Numbered from the stretch's first letter, positions 24,728 to 33,706 are shown. The stretch is 40,145 bases of DNA from JANPCX01 sp031431125 (GCA_031431125.1 JANPCX010000038.1:1-40145); one strand, 5' to 3'. A program made the numbers and translations. The notes: generated from the letters alone by a model not told the origin.

Positions 24728-25765
24728 CTAGCGCGACGACGCGACAGTTCTCGGATCGAGTGCATCCCGCAGCGCGTCGGTGAAAAATGAAAACGCGGTG
24801 ACAAACACCGCCATGAAGACCGTGGCCACGGCCAATTGCCACCAGTGGCCCAGCAAGAGTTCGCTCTGTGCTTCAGCCAGCATGGAACCCCAGCTGACTT
24901 GGTCGACGGCCACCCCCAGCCCGAGGTAGCTCAGGATCACCTCGGCTTTGATGCAGGCGACGACCAGCACCGACAACTGCACCAAGGCCACATGGTTCAC
25001 ATTGGGCAGGATGTGCACAAACATACGCCGGGTCTTGGAGGCACCGAGGGCTTGTGCGGCGCGCACATAGTCGAGCCCTGCGTGTTTGATGAACTCGGCA
25101 CGCACCAAGCGGTACACCCCCGTCCAACTGGTGAACCCCAGGATCAAGGTGAGGGTGACCACCCCGCGCGGGAATATGGAGTCGCTGCGGTTGAACACCG
25201 CCGCGAACATGAAGATCAGCAAGATGCCGGGAATGGCCGTGAACACGTTGTAGAGCCATTCCGTGACGTCGCCCACCTTGCCACCCAGGAAGCCGCCGAG
25301 TGCACCGAGCAAGGTGCCCAAGCCTGTGGCCAGCAATGCCGCGAGCAAACCCACCGTGATGGACACCTCCGCCCCTTTGATGGCCTTGCTGAACACGTCG
25401 CGCCCCAGTCGGTCTGCACCGAAGGGCAGGCTCGCCGCGCGTTGCACCTCTTCTTTGGGGTAGGTGGTGGCTCGTGTCAACCACTCGGCGTAGTAAGGGG
25501 CGAGCGGGTCGATGGCAGACAGGTCTATGCGCGCGGGCAAGAGCGCCGTGTTGGGCGATGACACTGCAGTGACCGAAGCGCTTGCGGAAAACAAACTCGG
25601 CGGCGCGCTCGGTTCGGCCACTTCCTCTTGCCACCGCTGTGCCAACCATCCGCTGCTCGACGCGGCGACCATGGCCACAAACACCAACACTCCCAGCAAA
25701 GCCGTTACGCCCACGCGGTCAGCACAAAGCCGCTGCCAAGCCGTCTTGCGTGCTGCGCGGCTCAT
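24728..25765 (-). CDS. OppC/YejE-type ABC transporter permease
   Basis: The 345-aa membrane protein has one N-terminal helix (about residues 20-36), a long periplasmic stretch with LPFGADRLGRDVFSKAIKGA (typical of oligopeptide/microcin-type permeases), five further helices and the coupling loop VRAAQALGASKTRRMFVHIL. It overlaps the OppB-type gene by 4 bases (ATGA). YejE-type proteins have this long N-terminal region. Substrate is unknown: no binding protein or ATPase gene is adjacent. Confidence 0.9.
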   Translation of the reverse strand: MSRAARKTAWQRLCADRVGVTALLGVLVFVAMVAASSSGWLAQRWQEEVAEPSAPPSLFSASASVTAVSSPNTALLPARIDLSAIDPLAPYYAEWLTRATTYPKEEVQRAASLPFGADRLGRDVFSKAIKGAEVSITVGLLAALLATGLGTLLGALGGFLGGKVGDVTEWLYNVFTAIPGILLIFMFAAVFNRSDSIFPRGVVTLTLILGFTSWTGVYRLVRAEFIKHAGLDYVRAAQALGASKTRRMFVHILPNVNHVALVQLSVLVVACIKAEVILSYLGLGVAVDQVSWGSMLAEAQSELLLGHWWQLAVATVFMAVFVTAFSFFTDALRDALDPRTVASSR

Positions 25766-26700
25766 TTCAACACCACGCGAGGATCGGCCCGTGTGTAGAG
25801 CACATCCACCAGCAAATTGGCGGCCAGGGTGAGCAGGGCCACATAGACGGTGATGGCTTGAATCACCGGATAGTCGCTGCGGCTCACTGCCAACAGCACC
25901 TCGCGACCTAACCCCGGAATGGAGAAAAACACTTCGATTAAAAACGAACCCACGAACAAACTCGGCAACGCCACGGCGATGTTGGTCAGTATGGGCAACC
26001 AGGCGTTGCGCAGCACGTGGCGCAGCATCACCTGCGGCTCACTCAAACCTTTTGCGCGAGCAGTGCGCACATAGTCTTGCTGCATTTCTTCCAAGAAAAA
26101 ACTGCGGTAAAGCCGCGTTTGAGGTGCCAAGCCAACGAGGACAGTCAGCAGCACCGGCAGCGCGGTGTAGTGGGCCAAGTTGGTCCACACGCTGCTGGTC
26201 CAGCCTTGCACGGGAAACCAACCCCAGCGGTAGCCCAGCACATACTGGCCCACGATCACATAGACCAAAAACGAGATTGATAGCGCCACCGTGCACACGC
26301 CCATGATGGCGCGGTCGGTGAGTGAGCCCCGTACCCGCGCCACCCACAGCGCCAAGGGCAGGGCCAAAAACACGTCGAGCAGCAGTATGGGAATCATGAT
26401 GGTCAGCGTGGCCGGCAGGCGGCTCGCGAACAGTTCAGCCACCGGCTCTTGGGTGGCCCAACTGCGCCCCCAGTCCAGGGTGACGATTTGCTGCAAGAAC
26501 AAAACGAACTGTTGCCACAACGGTTTGTTCAGACCGAGCTGTTCACGCACTGCGTCGATTTGCGCGGCGGAAGCGTTGCGCCCCGCGAGAATGTCGGCCG
26601 GGTCACCGCCAAAGGCTTTGAAGAGCAGGAATACCAACAGCACCACGCCCAACAAAGTGGGCAGGGCTTGCCAGAGGCGGCGCAGCAGGTAGGCGGTCAT
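25762..26700 (-). CDS. OppB/YejB-type ABC transporter permease
   Basis: The 312-aa protein starts at ATG 26698-26700 (MTAYLLRRLWQALPTLLGVV); an open frame continues upstream but enters the divergent TSUP gene. It shows the OppB N terminus with FGGDPADILAGRNAS, six membrane segments and the coupling loop YVRTARAKGLSEPQVMLRHV. It forms the membrane pair with the OppC-type gene. Only 27 bases separate its start from that of the divergent TSUP gene, and no ribosome-binding site is obvious. Confidence 0.88.
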   Translation of the reverse strand: MTAYLLRRLWQALPTLLGVVLLVFLLFKAFGGDPADILAGRNASAAQIDAVREQLGLNKPLWQQFVLFLQQIVTLDWGRSWATQEPVAELFASRLPATLTIMIPILLLDVFLALPLALWVARVRGSLTDRAIMGVCTVALSISFLVYVIVGQYVLGYRWGWFPVQGWTSSVWTNLAHYTALPVLLTVLVGLAPQTRLYRSFFLEEMQQDYVRTARAKGLSEPQVMLRHVLRNAWLPILTNIAVALPSLFVGSFLIEVFFSIPGLGREVLLAVSRSDYPVIQAITVYVALLTLAANLLVDVLYTRADPRVVLK

Positions 26701-26727
26701 GGGGATGCAGTCTAGGACAATGCAAGC

Positions 26728-27462
26728 ATGTCCACTGAGCTGCTGTTGCTGCTTTTCACCGGCGTGTTCTCCATGGCCCTGCTTTACAGCAGTGTGGGCC
26801 ATGCGGGCGCATCGGGCTACATCGCCGTGATGTCGCTCCTGAGTTTGGCGCCCGCCACGATCAAGCCCACGGCTTTGGCGTTGAACATTCTGGTGGCCAG
26901 CATTGCCGCATGGCGTTTTGGTCGAGCGGGCCACTTTCGCTGGCCCCTCTTTTGGCCCTTCGCTCTGTTGGCGATTCCGATGGCTTTCGTCGGGGGCCAC
27001 CTGGACTTGCCTGTTTGGGTGTTTCAGAAGCTTTTGGGTGCCGTGTTGTTGTTGTCGGCTTGGCACCTGTTTGCGCGTGTTGGGCCGGAGAAGGACATGC
27101 ATTCGCCGCCTTGGTGGGGCGCGCTGCTGTGCGGCGGCGCCATTGGTTTGCTCGCCGGGCTGACAGGCACGGGTGGAGGCATATTCCTCACCCCCTTGCT
27201 CTTGTTTGCAGGCTGGGCCAAAGCCAAAGAAGCGGCGGCTGTTTCTGCGCTTTTTATTCTGTGCAATTCGGCGGCTGGTTTGCTTGGAAACTGGGCCAGT
27301 ACCGCCTCATTGCCAGGCTTCATCTTGCCGTTGTTGGTCATTGCGGCCGTGGGCGGTTGGTTGGGCGCAGGCTGGGGCAGCAGCCGTTTTTCGCCTGCGC
27401 TGATCAAACGATTTCTAGCGGCCGTCTTGGTGGTGGCGGGCTTGAAGTTGCTGTTAACCTGA
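26728..27462 (+). CDS. TSUP (TauE/SafE) family exporter, second copy
   Basis: The 244-aa membrane protein has about seven or eight helices in two halves, with YSSVGHAGASGYIAVMSLLS in the first and LLAGLTGTGGGIFLTPLLLF in the second, the paired family motifs. AGGA lies upstream of ATG 26728. It differs in sequence from the TSUP protein at 18159. The nitronate monooxygenase gene starts 15 bases after its stop, so they may be cotranscribed. Substrate not known. Confidence 0.88.
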   Translation: MSTELLLLLFTGVFSMALLYSSVGHAGASGYIAVMSLLSLAPATIKPTALALNILVASIAAWRFGRAGHFRWPLFWPFALLAIPMAFVGGHLDLPVWVFQKLLGAVLLLSAWHLFARVGPEKDMHSPPWWGALLCGGAIGLLAGLTGTGGGIFLTPLLLFAGWAKAKEAAAVSALFILCNSAAGLLGNWASTASLPGFILPLLVIAAVGGWLGAGWGSSRFSPALIKRFLAAVLVVAGLKLLLT

Positions 27463-27477
27463 CACCCCTCCCGTTCA

Positions 27478-28563
27478 ATGATCAGCATGACCATGCACAG
27501 CGCGTCGCAACGAGGCGAATTGTTTTGCAAGCAGTTTGGTTTGCGATACCCCGTCTTGTTGGGTCCGATGGCCGGGGTGGCTGCGCCAGCGCTTTCTGTT
27601 GCCGTCGCACAAGCCGGTGGTCTGGGTGCTTGTGGTGCACTGCTGATGCAACCCGACGCCATCCATGATTGGGCGGCGCAGGTTCGTGCACAAACCCCTG
27701 GTCCGTTTCAGTTGAACTTGTGGATTCCTGATCCACCACCGTGTCGGGATGCGGTCCACGAAGCCCAATGGCGCCAGTGGCTGTCGGCTTGGGGACCAGC
27801 TGTGTCGGTTGATGCGGGCGACGCCACACCGCCGAATTTCGAGTCGCAATGTGAAGCGCTTTTGGCGGTCAAACCTGCGGTGGTGTCGTCTGTCATGGGT
27901 TTGTTCCCGCTACCTTTTGTGCAGCGCTTGAAGGCGGCGGGCATCCATTGGTTTGCCAATGTGTCTACCGTGGCCGAAGCCCGAGCCGCACAGGCGGCCG
28001 GTGCCGATGCCATCGTGGCCCAAGGCATGGAAGCGGGCGGTCACAGAGGTTGTTTCGATTCGGCTCTCGCGGAGGCGCAGCAAGTGGGTTTGATGGCTTT
28101 GTTGCCCGCGGTGGCGGACGCAGTCGATTTGCCCGTGGTGGCCACCGGTGGCATTGCCGACGCACGCGGTGTGGCGGCGGCGTTTGTCCTGGGCGCCAGC
28201 GCAGTTCAAATCGGCACCGGTTTTTTGCGTACGCCGGAAGCGGGCCTGCCCAGCAGTTGGGCCGATGCGTTGGCGCAGGCCTGGCCCGAGGACACCCAAC
28301 TCACACGTGCGTTCAGCGGCCGCGCCGGACGCAGCCTGAACACCGACTATGTTCGTGCCGCGGCTGCCGATGACGCGCCCCATCCAGCGCCCTATCCCGT
28401 GCAGCGTGGCCTCACCACCGCCATGCGCTCGCACGCTGCCAGCAACAACGAATTACGCGCCATGCAGGCCTGGGCAGGGCAGTCGGCTCGCTTGGCGCTG
28501 GCTTTGCCTGCTGCCGAGGTCTTCGCACGTTTGTGCCAAGGGTTACCCAAAGAAACGAACTGA
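27478..28563 (+). CDS. Nitronate monooxygenase (2-nitropropane dioxygenase family)
   Basis: The 361-aa FMN-dependent TIM-barrel enzyme oxidises alkyl nitronates. Visible marks are YPVLLGPMAGVAAPALSVAV near the N terminus, the conserved AQGMEAGGHRG containing the catalytic-region His, and PVVATGGIADARGVAAAFVL followed by GASAVQIGTGFL at the phosphate-binding end. FSGRAGRSLNTDY follows as in the family. ATG 27478 and ATG 27487 are both possible starts. It lies between a TSUP gene and a thioesterase gene on the same strand. Confidence 0.9.
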   Translation: MISMTMHSASQRGELFCKQFGLRYPVLLGPMAGVAAPALSVAVAQAGGLGACGALLMQPDAIHDWAAQVRAQTPGPFQLNLWIPDPPPCRDAVHEAQWRQWLSAWGPAVSVDAGDATPPNFESQCEALLAVKPAVVSSVMGLFPLPFVQRLKAAGIHWFANVSTVAEARAAQAAGADAIVAQGMEAGGHRGCFDSALAEAQQVGLMALLPAVADAVDLPVVATGGIADARGVAAAFVLGASAVQIGTGFLRTPEAGLPSSWADALAQAWPEDTQLTRAFSGRAGRSLNTDYVRAAAADDAPHPAPYPVQRGLTTAMRSHAASNNELRAMQAWAGQSARLALALPAAEVFARLCQGLPKETN

Positions 28564-28578
28564 TTGGAGGCGACAACC

Positions 28579-28992
28579 ATGTTGCGAAACGATGTCTCCG
28601 TGGAATCCCTGCTCCGTTTTCAAACCGGCACCTTGGGTGACCAATACGGCTTGCAGCTGACCCATCTGGGCGAAGGCCAACTGTTTGGCCAGTTTGAAGT
28701 GCAGCCATGGATGATGGCTCCCAACGGTTTTTTGCATGCGGCCAGTGTGATCGCCCTGGCCGATACCTGCGCCGGTTACGCCACGGTGGCGCATTTGCCT
28801 GAAGGCGCCAAAACTTTCACCACCATTGAACTCAAAACCAATTTTTTCAGCAGCACCCGCGGCGGCCTGGTGCGCTGTGAAGCCCATGCGGAACACCTGG
28901 GCCGAACGACGCAGGTGTGGTCAGCGACCGTGTTCAGCCCTGAGGGCAAAAAGATGGCATTGTTTCGCTGTACACAAATGGTGTTGTGGTAA
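28579..28992 (+). CDS. PaaI-type hotdog thioesterase
   Basis: The 137-aa protein starts at ATG 28579 after GGAGG; a TTG 15 bases earlier is less likely. It is a hotdog-fold thioesterase with the motif PNGFLHAASVIALADTCAGY, where Asn-Gly and Ala-Asp are the conserved block, and a C-terminal GKKMALFRCTQMVLW strand. It would hydrolyse an acyl-CoA. It begins 15 bases after the nitronate monooxygenase stop. Confidence 0.88.
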   Translation: MLRNDVSVESLLRFQTGTLGDQYGLQLTHLGEGQLFGQFEVQPWMMAPNGFLHAASVIALADTCAGYATVAHLPEGAKTFTTIELKTNFFSSTRGGLVRCEAHAEHLGRTTQVWSATVFSPEGKKMALFRCTQMVLW

Positions 28993-29004
28993 CCCCATCC
29001 TGAC

Positions 29005-29035
29005 AAAAAAACGCCCACCCGGTGAAGGGTGGGCG
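29005..29035 (-). terminator. Terminator of the sensor/regulator operon
   Basis: CGCCCACCC and GGGTGGGCG pair around GGTGAA. On the minus strand the stem is followed by seven Ts (29005-29011 in plus coordinates), so it ends minus-strand transcription from the regulator gene at 29253. On the plus strand it may also stop the thioesterase message. The 29036-29252 stretch between holds no supported gene. Confidence 0.8.
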
Positions 29036-29252
29036 GTGACAAGTCCTTCAGGGAAGGACGTCGTTGGGATCGTATGCAGCCTTTTGACCCTGTGCCGGGT
29101 TTGTGGGGCTTTGGTTTGCGCGAGGCCCTGGGACGGGCGCCGTGTGACAGCAACAGAGGCACTTTAGAGGGCCCAAGACGCCGAAACCATCCCTACAAGG
29201 AGGGGGGTGATGGTCGGCGTTGGAACGATTTGTTTCGTTGGGTGGCGCTGTA

Positions 29253-30173
29253 TCAGATCCATTCGCGGCTGGCCAGTGCGGCTGCTGCGGTGCGTGTCTC
29301 CACACCCAGTTTCTCGAAGATGTGCTCCAGGTGTTTGTTCACCGTGCGTGGGCTCATGCCCAGGATGTCGGCGATGTCGCGGTTGGTTTTGCCTTTGGCC
29401 AACCAGGACAGCACTTCGGCTTCGCGGGGGGTGAGGGCGGCGTCCGACAGGCGGTTGTTCGTTTCGTGGGTCGCGAGGTGCAACAGCAACATGGTTTCTC
29501 CCAGGCCCACATGGCCCAAATGCCGCGCCACCAAGGTTTGTGTGCCTTGGTCGTTTGAGCGCACTTGGGTACTGAGCACTTGTTCGGCTTGCAGGTGCAG
29601 CCAGGCCGGGGGCAGGCCACCTTGGTGTTCGGGGAAAAATGCCAGCAACCACCTCTCGGCTTGGGGTGAGCGCCACGCGACGCGGCCTTTGGCATCCACC
29701 AACACCACACCATGCCCGCCCACGTCCACGGCCTCGCGGGCCAGACGAGACACCCGGGCGTTGCGCACATGGGTGCTCAAACGCACCAGCACTTCCTCCG
29801 CACGCACGGGCTTGACGACGTAGTCGACACCACCGCTGTCAAAACCCTGCACCAAGTGTTCGACTTCGGACAGCCCCGTCATGAAGATCACCGGAATGTG
29901 GTGCCAGGCGGGGGTGGCTTTGATGCGGCGACAGACGTCAAAGCCCGACAGGCCCGGCATCATGGCGTCGAGCAAGATGGCGTCGGGGCAAACCAAGTCC
30001 AGCCTTTGCAAAGCCGTCTCACCGTCGTGGGCCATCAGCATGGTGTAACCCGCCGCCTCCAAGGTGTGACACAGCAGGCCCAAGGTGTCGGGGGCATCGT
30101 CCACGACCAGCACCACTTCGTTGCGGGTCGCAAGGGGTGGTGTCTGGGGCGGTTCAAACGGGGTGGACATCAA
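29253..30173 (-). CDS. LuxR-type response regulator, partner of the permease-kinase
   Basis: The 306-aa protein has a receiver domain with Asp69 (CPDAILLDAMMPGLSGFDVC) and Lys121, a PAS-like middle part (VVLVDAKGRVAWRSPQAERW) and a C-terminal LuxR/NarL helix-turn-helix (LTPREAEVLSWLAKGKTNRD, then TVNKHLEHIFEKLGVETRT). Its start overlaps the end of the kinase gene by about 20 bases, so the two are translated together. It is the natural recipient of the phosphate from the kinase, and by neighbourhood a likely regulator of urt (inference). Confidence 0.9.
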   Translation of the reverse strand: MMSTPFEPPQTPPLATRNEVVLVVDDAPDTLGLLCHTLEAAGYTMLMAHDGETALQRLDLVCPDAILLDAMMPGLSGFDVCRRIKATPAWHHIPVIFMTGLSEVEHLVQGFDSGGVDYVVKPVRAEEVLVRLSTHVRNARVSRLAREAVDVGGHGVVLVDAKGRVAWRSPQAERWLLAFFPEHQGGLPPAWLHLQAEQVLSTQVRSNDQGTQTLVARHLGHVGLGETMLLLHLATHETNNRLSDAALTPREAEVLSWLAKGKTNRDIADILGMSPRTVNKHLEHIFEKLGVETRTAAAALASREWI

Positions 30174-32406
30174 CGTTCTCCTGCAAGAGTTTCAGCACCG
30201 CGCCCACATCACAGCGGGTGACCAAGGCCTGCAGCCGGGCGCAATCGGTTTGCCAGTGCGGATGGTTGCTGGGGTCGCGTGCGGACCAGTCGGCCAAGCT
30301 GCGCTGCAAGCCGGCGAGGTGGCCCATTTGGGCGAGCCGTGTCAACTCCTCGACCGCTTCCGTGGGCAAACGAATGGGCTGTGGGGTCATCACAGGCAAC
30401 ACCGCGGCTGCGGAGAAAGGCCGCAAGCGCACATCGGTAACCCACTCAATTTCCAAATGCCGCTCAAGCAGATCGAGCAGCTCGGACTCGATCACCGGTT
30501 TTCCCACAAAACCCTGCGCCTGTGCGCTGGACAAGAGGGCGGCTTGGTTTTCAAACACATTGGCTGACACGATGAGGATGGGGCCACGGTAACCCTTGGC
30601 ACGCAGGTGGCGGCTGGTGGTCCAGCCATCAAGGTCGTCCATGGTGAGGTCGAGCAACACGGCGTCAGGCGCTTGTTCCTGCACGCTGTCCAAACATTCG
30701 TGACCGCTGGCGGCTTCGCGAATCAAAAACCCGAGCGGCATCAACATGCCGGCCAGCATTTGCCGCTGCACCGGTTGGTCGTCCACCACCAGCAGGGTGC
30801 GGCGTGGACCGATGTAACCGCGCACCGGCCAGTGCGAGGCATGGCGCGCGTTGTGTCCCGGCGCGGGCGCACTGGTCTCGGGCAAATACAGCCGCACGGT
30901 GAAGGTGCTGCCCACACCGAGCGTGCTGGCCACGGTGACTTCGCCACCCATCAGCTCGGTGAGCAAATGGGTGATCGTCAGGCCCAGGCCGGTGCCGGGC
31001 TCGGCGGTGCGGCGCCCACCGGTGCTGCGCTCAAAGGGCAAGAAGATGCGGGTGTGGTCCTCGGCCGCGATGCCGATGCCGGTGTCGATGACTTCGAAGC
31101 GCGCTACCTCGCGCCGGTAGTCCATGTGCAAGGTGATGCTGCCTTGTGCCGTGAAGCGCACTGCATTGCTCAAGAGGTTGATCAAAATTTGACGCAGCCG
31201 CTGGGCATCGGTTTGCACATAGGCGGGCAGGCGCCCACTGGTTCTGAAGTGGCAAGCCAAGCCCTTGGCGGCAGCTTGCGGGCGCACCATGTGCATCAGT
31301 TCGTCCAGGAATGCGGGCAGTGCCAGCGGCGCATGCTCCAGTTGCAATCGGCCGGCTTCAATGCGCGCCAGGTCGAGCAAGCCGTCGATCAACTCCGACA
31401 TGTGCTCGCCGCTGCGGTGTATGGTTTCCAGCGCTTGTTGGCGCGGCGCACTGGACGGTGACTGGGATTGGTCGTCTTTGAGCAAAATTTGCGCGTAACC
31501 CAAGATGCTGTTCAGCGGCGTGCGCAGCTCGTGCGTCATGCCGGCCACATAACGTGTTTTGGCTTGGTTGGCAGACTCAGCCACCTCTTTGGCTTTTTGC
31601 AGCGCGGTGTCGGTGCGCTGGTGGGCCTCTATCTCGCGCTCGAGCAACTGGTTTTGCCGGTTGGACTCATCTTGCGCCACACGCCGACTCTCGCTGCCCA
31701 GCACAATCCACCAGCAGCACACCGCCACCATCAGCATCAGGATGGCGTAGGACTTTTTGAAACCCAGCAGCATTTGCGCTTGCGCTTGCGGCGACAACAA
31801 GCCACCTTCGCTTTGCTGCACGTAAACCAAGGACAAGAGCGTGGCCAGTATCAAAGCCATGGAGCCCAGCAAAATCAAGTACTGCGTGACGGCGGTGTTT
31901 ACACGCTTCGCAACAACAGGCGGCAGCAAGGCCGTGAACAGGCCTTGCATTTGTTCTGCCGCACGCGAGTTGGTTTTGCAGCGGTCGTGGCAGCGGGACT
32001 CGAGCGTGCAGCACAGCGAACAAATCGGCGCACCGTAGGCCGGGCACTGGGCCATGTCCTCGGACTCAAAGGTGTTCTCGCACACGGCGCACTTCACTTT
32101 GTCGCCGGGGGCCCAGCGCGGCTTGTCTTGACGCGCCAAGTAGTAACGCCCGCCTGTGCCCCAAGCGATCAAGGGTGAAGCCGTCACGGCCACCAACAAG
32201 GCCACAAAGGGTGCAAAGGCTTGTAGGGCATCGCTCATCAGGCCGCCGTAACAGAGCATGCCCAGCAGTCCCGCCAGCAGCATGGACCCGAAGCCGACGG
32301 GGTTGATGTCGTACAAATGTGCCCGCTTGAATTCAATGCCGGGGGGCGACCAACCCAGTGGCTTGTTGATGACGAGGTCGGCCACCAAAGCACCCACCCA
32401 GGCCAC
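30154..32406 (-). CDS. Permease-kinase fusion, 3' part (hybrid histidine kinase)
   Basis: This 750-codon frame continues the NCS1 permease that begins at 33481, after a frameshift near 32405. Residues 1-90 are the last membrane segments of the permease (LVADLVINKPLGW, NPVGFGSMLLAGLLGMLCY). Residues 106-143 hold eight Cys, with CAVCENTFE and CPAYGAPICSLCC. Two membrane helices (about 171-196 and 219-237), a coiled coil, a HisKA domain with His292 (GMTHELRTPLNSILGYAQ), a catalytic domain (LINLLSNAVRFT, DTGIGIA, GTGLGLTI) and a receiver with Asp586 (DAVLLDLTMDD) follow. The GTG at 32406 has no ribosome-binding site, and an in-frame TGA lies just upstream, so this part probably is not made unless the frame is intact. 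Confidence 0.8.
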   Translation of the reverse strand: MAWVGALVADLVINKPLGWSPPGIEFKRAHLYDINPVGFGSMLLAGLLGMLCYGGLMSDALQAFAPFVALLVAVTASPLIAWGTGGRYYLARQDKPRWAPGDKVKCAVCENTFESEDMAQCPAYGAPICSLCCTLESRCHDRCKTNSRAAEQMQGLFTALLPPVVAKRVNTAVTQYLILLGSMALILATLLSLVYVQQSEGGLLSPQAQAQMLLGFKKSYAILMLMVAVCCWWIVLGSESRRVAQDESNRQNQLLEREIEAHQRTDTALQKAKEVAESANQAKTRYVAGMTHELRTPLNSILGYAQILLKDDQSQSPSSAPRQQALETIHRSGEHMSELIDGLLDLARIEAGRLQLEHAPLALPAFLDELMHMVRPQAAAKGLACHFRTSGRLPAYVQTDAQRLRQILINLLSNAVRFTAQGSITLHMDYRREVARFEVIDTGIGIAAEDHTRIFLPFERSTGGRRTAEPGTGLGLTITHLLTELMGGEVTVASTLGVGSTFTVRLYLPETSAPAPGHNARHASHWPVRGYIGPRRTLLVVDDQPVQRQMLAGMLMPLGFLIREAASGHECLDSVQEQAPDAVLLDLTMDDLDGWTTSRHLRAKGYRGPILIVSANVFENQAALLSSAQAQGFVGKPVIESELLDLLERHLEIEWVTDVRLRPFSAAAVLPVMTPQPIRLPTEAVEELTRLAQMGHLAGLQRSLADWSARDPSNHPHWQTDCARLQALVTRCDVGAVLKLLQENVDVHPV

Positions 32407-33481
32407 GCCCAGGGTGGCTGTGGGTCAGGCGGGCAAAAAAGTTGGACCAAGCCAGTGACCCCGCATAGGCATTGGTCACATTGATTTTGATTTGCGAGAC
32501 GATGACAAACACCACCACGGCCGCCATCACCCAAGCCGGGTCGCTGAACACATAGGCGTAAGCGGCCAGGTACATCTGCGTGGGCTCCAGTGCTTGCGCC
32601 AGTGGCACTTGCATTTGCAGGGCCAAGAATGCGAGGAAGGCGCCGCCCAACATCTTCAGCATGCCGGGCACGATCCAGCCTGGCCCCGCGATCAGCACCG
32701 CCGCCCACCAGCGCTTTTTGTTCTTGGCGGTTTTCTCCGGCATGAAACGCAAGAAGTCCACTTGTTCGCCGACTTGCACCACCAGCGCAAAGGCGGCGGT
32801 GCTGGCCACACCAAACATCATCCAGTTGAAACCGCTTTCGCCTGACACACGCCCCGACAACTGCGTGAACTGCGCGAACACCTGCGGGTCTTTGAACAAG
32901 ATGGCGAGGTAGGGCAAAACCAGCAGCACCAGCCACAAGGGCTGGGTCCACCACTGAATACGGTTGATCAAGGTGATGCCGTGGGTCACCAGTGGAATCA
33001 CCACCAAGGCCGATACCAAATAACAAACCACCAGCGGCCAGTCAAAAAACAACTGCAAGGCCAGCGCCATGATGGCGGCCTCGATGGCGAAGAAGATGAA
33101 GGTGAAGCTCGCGTAAATGAGCGAGGTGACGGTGGAGCCCAAGTAACCAAACCCAGCGCCGCGTGTCAGCAAGTCCATGTCCACGCCGTATTTGGCTGCG
33201 TAGACGCTGATGGGCAGGGCGGTGAAAAACGTCAACAGCCCGACGATCAAGATGGCCCACAGCGCATTGGCAAAGCCGTAGTTCAGTGCAATGGCGCCGC
33301 CGATGGCCTCCAGCGCCAGAAACGACACCGCACCAAAAGCGGTGCTCGCCACCCGAAATTCACTCCAACGCCGGAAGCTGCGCGGCGTGTAACGCAGGGC
33401 GTAGTCCTCCAGGGTTTCGTTGGCCACCCAGGTGTTGTAGTTGCGCCGGACGAAGAAGATTTTTTGGATGGAGGGGGACAT
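32333..33481 (-). CDS. Permease-kinase fusion, 5' part (NCS1 permease)
   Basis: The 382-aa frame opens with MSPSIQKIFFVRRNYNTWVA and has about ten membrane helices of the NCS1 purine/cytosine permease type (for example ALEAIGGAIALNYGFANALW and VSQIKINVTNAYAGSLAWSN). Sequence is family-like until SNFFARLTHSHPGR, then changes to GLGGCFGGRPRHQQ and ends at 32333. The other frame continues VAWVGALVADLVINK, so two bases appear to be missing (for example one CG) near 32405. The intact gene would encode about 1,100 residues. Permease-kinase fusions of this form act as transport-linked sensors; transport may be lost here if the mutation is real. Confidence 0.8.
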   Translation of the reverse strand: MSPSIQKIFFVRRNYNTWVANETLEDYALRYTPRSFRRWSEFRVASTAFGAVSFLALEAIGGAIALNYGFANALWAILIVGLLTFFTALPISVYAAKYGVDMDLLTRGAGFGYLGSTVTSLIYASFTFIFFAIEAAIMALALQLFFDWPLVVCYLVSALVVIPLVTHGITLINRIQWWTQPLWLVLLVLPYLAILFKDPQVFAQFTQLSGRVSGESGFNWMMFGVASTAAFALVVQVGEQVDFLRFMPEKTAKNKKRWWAAVLIAGPGWIVPGMLKMLGGAFLAFLALQMQVPLAQALEPTQMYLAAYAYVFSDPAWVMAAVVVFVIVSQIKINVTNAYAGSLAWSNFFARLTHSHPGRGLGGCFGGRPRHQQATGLVAPRH

Positions 33482-33491
33482 GGGGTTGTTC

Positions 33492-33590
33492 CGTCATTCC
33501 CGCGCAGGCGGGAATCCAGTGCGGTGCCTCAAACACTGCCTTTGGGCGGCCTGCGCCCACTGCTGGATTCCCGCCTGCGCGGGAATGACG
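33492..33590. repeat. REP-like inverted pair A, between permease-kinase and urtA
   Basis: CGTCATTCCCGCGCAGGCGG then GAATCCAG (33492-33519) is repeated as a perfect reverse complement at 33563-33590, with a 43-base loop. Each half also contains its own small palindrome. It is the same repeat type as at 35121-35213 and 36222-36290 and occurs widely in betaproteobacteria. Confidence 0.85.
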
Positions 33591-33690
33591 AGGGGAGGTG
33601 CGGCAATGGCTGGGGTTGATGTGGCGACCATGACATGCGTTCAGCAAGAAACGATCCATGCCAGTGGGCCACGAACTGCGATCCAAGCCC

Positions 33691-33706
33691 TACGTTGAAT
33701 GACGTA
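33691..33706. promoter_or_regulatory. Candidate binding site for the LuxR-type regulator
   Basis: TACGT and ACGTA form a 5-bp inverted repeat around TGAATG, 131 bases before urtA and 209 bases before the divergent permease-kinase start. Short TAC..GTA palindromes are typical of LuxR/NarL-type sites, so this may bind the regulator encoded at 29253. No experimental support; the match is short. The rest of the 33591-33837 gap holds only the urtA promoter region. Confidence 0.3.

Noticed and set aside
32333..32430. Programmed ribosomal frameshift in the permease-kinase
   Set aside because: No slippery heptamer or downstream structure is visible at the junction; a small deletion or sequencing error fits better.
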